From contig CALRQT020000004.1 in assembly GCA_943370385.1 (NCBI GenBank), forward strand, positions 124,001 to 188,000: 64,000 bases of DNA, in the 5' to 3' direction. The stretch is from BAIKAL-G1 sp943370385. GTDB lineage: Bacteria; Cyanobacteriota; Cyanobacteriia; PCC-6307; Cyanobiaceae. Below, in pieces: positions 59,517-64,000 of the stretch. The translations under genes and the position numbers were made by a program. The notes under the pieces were generated by a model. The model saw only the letters and a program-made list of their open reading frames with translations. It was not told the DNA's origin and made no database searches. The stretch's first letter is position 1; the number at the start of each line of letters is the position of its first letter.

Positions 59517-59825
59517 CTAAGCCGCCGGCGCCTGCGGGCCTGTTCGCCGCAACCAGTCCGCCAGCCCCGATCCCGCCAGCCGTGGTGACACCCGCGGCAG
59601 CTCAGCCAAGCTGCCATCCGGCCTGCGGATCGCCAGCACGGGCACGCTCAGGCCATAGCGGCCCTGCAGCTGTTGATCGCTATCCACATCCACACACTCC
59701 AGCGGCGGCGCCGGTTCTAGGGCCCTCAGGCGCTCCTCCAACCCCTCACAGAGGCAGCAGCCCTGGCGCGTGAAGAGCACCAGGGCTGGAACAGGGTCGC
59801 TCTGGGCTGGCGTTGGCATCGGCAT
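59517..59825 (-). CDS. Glutaredoxin-like (DUF836) protein
   Basis: 102 residues from an ATG at 59825; a second ATG lies 6 nt later. The fold is visible as ALVLFTRQGCCLCEGLEERL, with the C-x-x-C motif in GCCLCEG, then LECVDVDSDQQLQGRYGLSV and VPVLAIRRPDGSL with the cis-Pro. It likely has thiol-redox activity, but no partner is known. It lies upstream of murE on the same strand and 17 bp downstream of yidD, so the three may be co-transcribed. Confidence 0.85.
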   Translation of the reverse strand: MPMPTPAQSDPVPALVLFTRQGCCLCEGLEERLRALEPAPPLECVDVDSDQQLQGRYGLSVPVLAIRRPDGSLAELPRVSPRLAGSGLADWLRRTGPQAPAA

Positions 59826-59842
59826 CGGGGGGCTGGGCAGCG

Positions 59843-60121
59843 TCAATCCGGCACGGGATCGCAACCGCAGGGGGTGAACGGGTGGCAGCGCAGCAGGCGC
59901 CGCAGGGTGAGCCAGCCGCCGCGCCAGGGGCCATGGCGGCCGATCGCCTCCAGCCCGTAGGCGCTGCAGCTGGGGATGAAGCGGCAACGGGGCCCCAGTA
60001 GGGGCGAGATCCATTGGCGGTAGGCGCCGATCAGGGCCAGCAGCAGGGCCTGCAGGGCCCCGGAGAGGGCTGCAAAAGCTGGCGCGAGACCGGACGTTAG
60101 GATCGCCTGCTGGCGTGACAA
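59843..60121 (-). CDS. yidD: Membrane protein insertion efficiency factor YidD
   Basis: About 92 residues, with a TTG at 60121 as the only start found; a shorter protein is possible. The family core is LIGAYRQWISPLLGPRCRFI followed by PSCSAYGLEAI, then GRHGPWRGGWLTLRRLLRCH and PFTPCGCDPVPD, with the conserved Cys residues. YidD helps YidC-dependent insertion. In many bacteria it lies between rnpA and yidC; here it is about 15 kb away from them and divergent from rpsD. Confidence 0.9.
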   Translation of the reverse strand: MSRQQAILTSGLAPAFAALSGALQALLLALIGAYRQWISPLLGPRCRFIPSCSAYGLEAIGRHGPWRGGWLTLRRLLRCHPFTPCGCDPVPD

Positions 60122-60201
60122 GGGCTGGGAGGGGGGATTGCGATCTCCAGCATGCTCCTAAACCCGCCACGCCGGCGTTTCAACCCTCGATTTTTTCCCT
60201 T

Positions 60202-60810
60202 ATGTCTCGCTACCGCGGCCCTCGCCTGAGGATCACGCGGCGCTTGGGGGACCTTCCCGGTCTCACCCGTAAGTCCGCTAAGCGGGCTTATCCCCCCGGT
60301 CAGCACGGCCAAGCCCGTCGCAAGCGCTCCGAATACGCCATCCGCCTCGAAGAGAAGCAAAAACTGCGCTTCAACTACGGCATTTCCGAACGTCAGCTGG
60401 TTCGCTACGTCAAGAAAGCCCGTGCCCAGGAGGGTTCCACCGGAACCAACCTGCTCAAGCTATTGGAAAACAGGCTCGATAACGTCTGCTTCCGCCTCGG
60501 TTTTGGCCCCACCGTTCCCGGTGCCCGCCAGCTGGTCAACCACGGTCACGTCACCGTGAACGGCCGGGTGTTGGACATCCCCAGCTACCAGTGCCGCTCC
60601 GGCGATGTGGTCGCAATCCGCGAACGCAAGGCCAGCAAGCTGCTCGCCCAGGCCAACCTTGAGTTCCCCGGTCTGGCCAACATTCCTCCCCACCTCGAAT
60701 TCGACAAGGCCAAGATGGCGGCCAAGGTGGGTGGCAAGATCGAGCGCGAATGGGTCGCCCTCGAGATCAACGAATTGCTGGTGGTGGAGTTCTACTCCCG
60801 CAAGGTCTGA
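60202..60810 (+). CDS. rpsD: 30S ribosomal protein S4
   Basis: 202 residues. It begins MSRYRGPRLRITRRLGDLPG, then LTRKSAKRAYPPGQHGQARR. The S4 RNA-binding domain is RLDNVCFRLGFGPTVPGARQ followed by LVNHGHVTVNGRVLDIPSYQ. It binds 16S rRNA early in 30S assembly and can act as a translational repressor in some bacteria. The form is the zinc-free C- type common in cyanobacteria. Two hairpin terminators follow in tandem. A stand-alone rpsD is normal for cyanobacteria. Confidence 0.97.
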   Translation: MSRYRGPRLRITRRLGDLPGLTRKSAKRAYPPGQHGQARRKRSEYAIRLEEKQKLRFNYGISERQLVRYVKKARAQEGSTGTNLLKLLENRLDNVCFRLGFGPTVPGARQLVNHGHVTVNGRVLDIPSYQCRSGDVVAIRERKASKLLAQANLEFPGLANIPPHLEFDKAKMAAKVGGKIEREWVALEINELLVVEFYSRKV

Positions 60811-60819
60811 AGCCAGCGG

Positions 60820-60845
60820 GGCCGGCGCTGCCTGCCGGCCTTTCT
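60820..60845 (+). terminator. First hairpin after rpsD
   Basis: GGCCGGC (60820-60826) and GCCGGCC (60834-60840) form a 7-bp perfect stem with a 7-nt loop, directly followed by TTTCT. It begins 10 nt after the rpsD stop. Confidence 0.75.
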
Positions 60846-60870
60846 GCCCTTCAGCCAACCGGCACCCCGA

Positions 60871-60899
60871 GCCCTCGCCCATGGCGGGGGCTTTTGTTT
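60871..60899 (+). terminator. Second, strong intrinsic terminator after rpsD
   Basis: GCCCTCGCC (60871-60879) and GGCGGGGGC (60883-60891) form a 9-bp stem with one G-T pair and a CAT loop, followed by TTTTGTTT. It is a typical Rho-independent terminator and backs up the first hairpin. Confidence 0.85.
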
Positions 60900-61021
60900 G
60901 GGCCCCTATCTCCGATGGATTGGCTCCAAAGGGTGGTCAGGGCTCCTAGGGCTTCGGCACGGATTAGGCCTGGGGTGCCATGGGCTGCTTCCTTCCCGTC
61001 CTGAAGGGCGGTGACCGGGAC

Positions 61022-61906
61022 TCAACCGTTAATCAGCCCCTTCAAGGCCGCCGTGACATCGGCCTGGCGCATCAAGGCTTCTCCCACCAGCACCGCCTCG
61101 GCCCCGGCCGCCTGCACCCGGTCGAGGTCGTTGCGCTGGAATAGGCCCGATTCACTCACCACCAGGATCCCCTTGGCCCGCAGGCGCTCGCCATGGGTTT
61201 CGAGCAGGGTGGCGGTGGTGCCGAGGTCTACCTCGAAGCTGGCCAGATCCCGGTTGTTGATGCCAACGAGGGTCACGCCATCGAGGGCCAAAACCCGGTC
61301 CAATTCGGCACCGTCATGCACTTCCACGAGCACGGCCAGGCCCAGGAAGCGGGCCACCTTGAGCAGGTAGGCCATGTCCTGGTCGGTGAGGATCGCCGCG
61401 ATCAGCAGGGCGGCGTCGGCGCCGGCGGCCCGGGCCTGGTAGAGCTGGTAGGGGCTGAGGATGAAGTCCTTGCAGAGCAGGGGCAGGTCCACCACCTGAC
61501 GCACCTGCACCAACACCTCAAAGCCCCCCTGGAAGAAGGCCTTGTCGGTGAGCACCGAAAGGCAACTGGCACCGCCGGCCGCATAGCCCTTGGCGATCGC
61601 TTCGGGATCGAAATCCTCCCGGATCACGCCCTTGCTGGGGCTGGCCTTTTTGATCTCGGCGATCACGGCCGGTTTGGGGGTGCCCGCGCGCAGGGCACCG
61701 AGAAAATCCCGGGTGGCGGGCAGATCAGCGATCTGCTCTTTGAGTTTCTCTAGCGGCACCCGCTCGCGGGCGCTAGCCACCTCCTTGTCCTTTTCCCAGA
61801 CAATTTTTTCGAGAATGTGGCGCGGCTCCTCCTCCGGATGGGGGATGCCATACATCAGGTGGGCCACCTTCACGGGGGGATTGGGCGGCCGGCGACGGAT
61901 CTCCAT
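61022..61906 (-). CDS. trpC: Indole-3-glycerol phosphate synthase
   Basis: 294 residues from the ATG at 61906. TIM-barrel segments with catalytic residues are AVIAEIKKASPSKGVIREDF (Lys and Glu), LSVLTDKAFFQGGFEVLVQV, LLCKDFILSPYQLYQARAAG with the catalytic Lys, VEVHDGAELDRVLALD and LVGINNRDLASFEVDLGTT, then VVSESGLFQRNDLDRVQAAG. It closes the indole ring in tryptophan synthesis. The N-terminal extension of about 30 residues is usual in cyanobacteria. It lies 4 nt after lpdA on the same strand, an arrangement conserved in related picocyanobacteria. Confidence 0.96.
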   Translation of the reverse strand: MEIRRRPPNPPVKVAHLMYGIPHPEEEPRHILEKIVWEKDKEVASARERVPLEKLKEQIADLPATRDFLGALRAGTPKPAVIAEIKKASPSKGVIREDFDPEAIAKGYAAGGASCLSVLTDKAFFQGGFEVLVQVRQVVDLPLLCKDFILSPYQLYQARAAGADAALLIAAILTDQDMAYLLKVARFLGLAVLVEVHDGAELDRVLALDGVTLVGINNRDLASFEVDLGTTATLLETHGERLRAKGILVVSESGLFQRNDLDRVQAAGAEAVLVGEALMRQADVTAALKGLING

Positions 61907-61910
61907 CGGC

Positions 61911-63449
61911 TCAGACCCCCAGCGGCTGGCGGGCCGATGCCGGGGCTGCGGCTGGGGAACCGGCCTGGGCCGCTGCAACGGCCTGGGCCGCCTGCTTGTA
62001 GGCCACTTCCACCAGCTCACTCAAGGTGGGATGGGTGTGCACCTCGGTGGCCAGCTGGCTGACGCTCTGGCGGCGGGCCACGGCGTTGGCGATCTCCTGG
62101 ATGAGGTCGGCCGCATGCAGGCCATAGAGATGGGCCCCCAACACTTCGCCGGTGTCCTTGCGGAACAGCAACTTCATCAGGCCATCGCTTTCCAATTCGG
62201 CCAGGGCCTTGGTGTTGGCCTTGAAATAGCTGCGCACCAGCCCCAGCTCAAAGCCCTCTTGGGCGGCAAGTTCCTTGGCTTCCACTTCAGACAGGCCCAC
62301 CGAACTGATCTCCGGATGGGTGAAGGTGGCCGCCGGAATCGACCGGTAATCGATGCGGCGCCGGTGGCCCAGGATGTTGTCCACGGCCACGGCGCCCTGG
62401 GCGGCGGCGGTGTGGGCCAGCATCATTTTGCCGGTGACATCGCCCACGGCCCAGAGGTGGGGCACGGGCGCCCCATTCACCAGCACCCGCATCTCGTCAT
62501 CCACGGGGATGAAGCCCCGGTTGGTCTCCACCGCCAGGGATCCAAGGTTGAGCTCCTTGCTCACCGGCACCCGGCCGGTGGCCACCAGCACCGCATCCAC
62601 CTCCAGGGTTTCGACCGGCTCCCGGGTGGCCATGTCCACCAGCTCGATTTTCACCGGCGAGCCCGGCGTCACCTGGCGGGCCAGGACGCCAGCGCGGGCG
62701 TCGATGTCGCGGCCCTCGATCAGGTTGCGGGCGGCGATTTTGGCGATGTCGGGATCAAAGGTGGGCATCACCCGATCCAGGGCTTCGATCATGGTCACTT
62801 CACAGCCCAGGGCGGTGTAAACATCGGCAAATTCCAAGCCGATGTAGCCGCTGCCGATGATGGCGATCCAGCGGGGCAGCCATTCCAGGCTGATCGCCTC
62901 ATCGCTGGTGAACACCGTGCGCCCGTCGGTTTCGATGCCGGGGGGCACGAAGGGATCCGAACCCGTGGCGATGATCACCTCGCGGGCGCTGAGGATGCGG
63001 TCCACGCCGCTGATTTCGCGGATCCCCACCTTTTGGGAGCCCTCCAGTCGGCCCTTGCCCCGCAGGATCGTCACGCCGGCCCGTTCCAGGGTCTTGGTGA
63101 GGTTGGTGCGGATCGTGGCCACCAGTTGGTTGGCGTGGTCGGCGATCTTCTGGCGTTCGAAGCGCACCGGCGCGGCATGGATGCCAAAGCCGGCCAGGTG
63201 CTTGGCATCGGCCAATTCGCGCACCCGGCCGCTGGCCGCCAGCAGGGCCTTGGAGGGCACGCAGCCCCGGTTGACGCAGGTGCCGCCCATGTCGCGCGAT
63301 TCGATGATCGCCGTGCGCAGGCCATGGTCGGCGGCATGTTTGGCCGCATCGAAGCCGCCATAGCCGGCCCCGATCACGATCACATCGAAGTCAAAGGCCA
63401 TGCCACCTGAGCCAGTGGCGCTGGAGGCATCGGAACTGGAGGCGCTCAC
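61911..63449 (-). CDS. lpdA: Dihydrolipoyl dehydrogenase (E3)
   Basis: 512 residues. An FAD motif FDVIVIGAGYGGFDAAKHAA follows a Ser/Gly-rich start. The redox pair is GGTCVNRGCVPSKALLAASG (C-x4-C). The NAD motif is AIIGSGYIGLEFADVYTALG, and the C-terminal catalytic His-Glu pair is in HTHPTLSELVEVAYKQ. It re-oxidises lipoamide in the pyruvate dehydrogenase and glycine cleavage complexes. An Ala-rich tail follows the dimer interface. A second ATG at residue 17 (MAFDFDVIV) may be the real start, as the first 16 residues are low-complexity. Confidence 0.95.
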   Translation of the reverse strand: MSASSSDASSATGSGGMAFDFDVIVIGAGYGGFDAAKHAADHGLRTAIIESRDMGGTCVNRGCVPSKALLAASGRVRELADAKHLAGFGIHAAPVRFERQKIADHANQLVATIRTNLTKTLERAGVTILRGKGRLEGSQKVGIREISGVDRILSAREVIIATGSDPFVPPGIETDGRTVFTSDEAISLEWLPRWIAIIGSGYIGLEFADVYTALGCEVTMIEALDRVMPTFDPDIAKIAARNLIEGRDIDARAGVLARQVTPGSPVKIELVDMATREPVETLEVDAVLVATGRVPVSKELNLGSLAVETNRGFIPVDDEMRVLVNGAPVPHLWAVGDVTGKMMLAHTAAAQGAVAVDNILGHRRRIDYRSIPAATFTHPEISSVGLSEVEAKELAAQEGFELGLVRSYFKANTKALAELESDGLMKLLFRKDTGEVLGAHLYGLHAADLIQEIANAVARRQSVSQLATEVHTHPTLSELVEVAYKQAAQAVAAAQAGSPAAAPASARQPLGV

Positions 63450-63486
63450 CGAAGGACCCTGCGGTTGTTAGGGCCATTCTCCCCCG

Positions 63487-64000
63487 TCACCCCCCCAGCC
63501 GTTGGCGCCAGCGCTCCAGCAGCAGGGGCGCCGCCGCCAGGGCCACGTTCAGGGATTCCACCGCAGCGGCATGGGGGATCGTGACCCGCTCGCTCGCCAG
63601 GGCGATCAGGGCCGGATCCAGGCCCGCCCCCTCATTGCCGAGCAACAACACCGTGGGCTGGCCCCAATCCAGCTCCCAGTAGGGCCGTACGGCCGGTGCC
63701 ACCACCGTGGCCACTACCTGGCTGCCCTGGCCAGCGGCTTGGGCCAGGGCAGGCCCCAGGTTCTGCAGCCGCCGCAGGGGCAGGGCCAGGGCCGCCCCCG
63801 CCGAGGCCCGTAGCACCTTGGGTTGGTGCGGATCGGCCCCGCCCGCCAGCCACACCTCCTCCACACCGGCGGCCAGGGCACAGCGCAGCAGGGTGCCCAG
63901 GTTGCCCGGATCCTGCAGGCGATCGAGGGCCAGCACAAAACTGGGAAAGGGGGCCTGGGGCGGACCCTGTTTTGGCGAGTCCCCTGGCTGGTCGGTGCTG
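63487..64000 (-). CDS. SpoU/TrmH-family RNA 2'-O-methyltransferase, C-terminal part (gene runs off the right edge)
   Basis: The frame is open from the stop at 63487 to the window edge (171 codons). The SPOUT signature is complete: motif 1 FVLALDRLQDPGNLGTLLRC, motif 2 TVLLLGNEGAGLDPALIALA and motif 3 VTIPHAAAVESLNVALAAAP. It transfers a methyl group from AdoMet to a ribose 2'-OH in rRNA or tRNA. Upstream of the domain is a Pro/Gln-rich linker (TDQPGDSPKQGPPQAP), and the N-terminal substrate-binding domain lies outside the window, so the target cannot be named. Confidence 0.9.
   Translation of the reverse strand, partial: STDQPGDSPKQGPPQAPFPSFVLALDRLQDPGNLGTLLRCALAAGVEEVWLAGGADPHQPKVLRASAGAALALPLRRLQNLGPALAQAAGQGSQVVATVVAPAVRPYWELDWGQPTVLLLGNEGAGLDPALIALASERVTIPHAAAVESLNVALAAAPLLLERWRQRLGG

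Noticed and set aside
60991..61011. Short hairpin CCGTCC-TGAA-GGGCGG resembling ends of IS200/IS605 elements
   Set aside because: No transposase, second end or remnant gene nearby; a six-pair stem is easily found by chance in such GC-rich DNA.

Overview
The window comes from a high-GC unicellular cyanobacterium, most likely a Cyanobium or Synechococcus-type picocyanobacterium. Cyanobacterial marker genes support this: ndhB for the photosynthetic NDH-1 complex, a cyAbrB regulator, vipp1, a Ycf46-like ATPase, the cobT/DUF2232 pair, and aa3 oxidase genes next to ctaA/ctaB. At least nine copies of the HIP1 octamer (GCGATCGC) are scattered through the sequence. Hand-counted core lines reach about 75% GC, for example the line starting at 47641. 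Genes are densely packed, often overlap by 1-14 nt, and often start with GTG or TTG.

Layout. 1-8.7 kb: a partial malate:quinone oxidoreductase, tRNA-Val(CAC), ppx, a UbiA prenyltransferase, an LD-carboxypeptidase, ispD, a GT9-like protein, a two-TM potassium channel with an RCK domain, and fabG. 8.7-16 kb: a stand-alone groEL, then a minus-strand run ctaA-ctaB-ABC ATPase-ABC permease-repeat protein-nanE. 16.2-19.6 kb: cytochrome c oxidase ctaC-ctaD-ctaE, divergent from its heme A synthesis genes across a repeat-rich promoter region. 19.6-30 kb: cyAbrB, an HdeD-like protein, riboflavin synthase, a DUF151 nuclease-like protein, an Fe-S aldo/keto reductase, an orphan binding protein, cobT, DUF2232, a lipoprotein and topA. 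30-43 kb: ndhB, an ABC ATPase, an M23 peptidase, birA-aminotransferase-thioredoxin, vipp1, a DciA-like protein with a zinc-finger tail, two glycosyltransferases, an EamA transporter, sppA and aroH. 43-48.6 kb: a DUF2808 protein and the conserved run rpmH-rnpA-PH protein-yidC-DUF177-Ycf46. 57-64 kb: aqpZ, murE, a glutaredoxin-like protein, yidD, rpsD, trpC, lpdA and a partial SpoU methyltransferase.

The accessory region is about 48.6-57 kb and is clearly AT-richer (47-48% GC in two hand-counted lines). It holds an unrecognised four-TM membrane protein flanked by gene-poor DNA with inverted repeats. It also holds a divergent gene pair that is the best candidate for an unusual system. One gene (51536-54751, minus) encodes a 1071-residue exoprotein with a signal peptide, a two-partner-secretion (TPS) haemagglutinin-type domain, an autotransporter-associated strand repeat, a very acidic linker and a C-terminal CHAT caspase-like protease domain with both catalytic residues present. 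The other (55057-56805, plus) encodes a TpsB/FhaC-type outer-membrane transporter with POTRA domains. I infer that the protease is exported to the cell surface by its neighbour. A perfect 16-bp inverted repeat ends 4 nt before the likely tpsB start codon and suggests translational control. A high-GC L-cysteine/cystine lyase-like gene (50250-51434) sits between the two AT-rich blocks.
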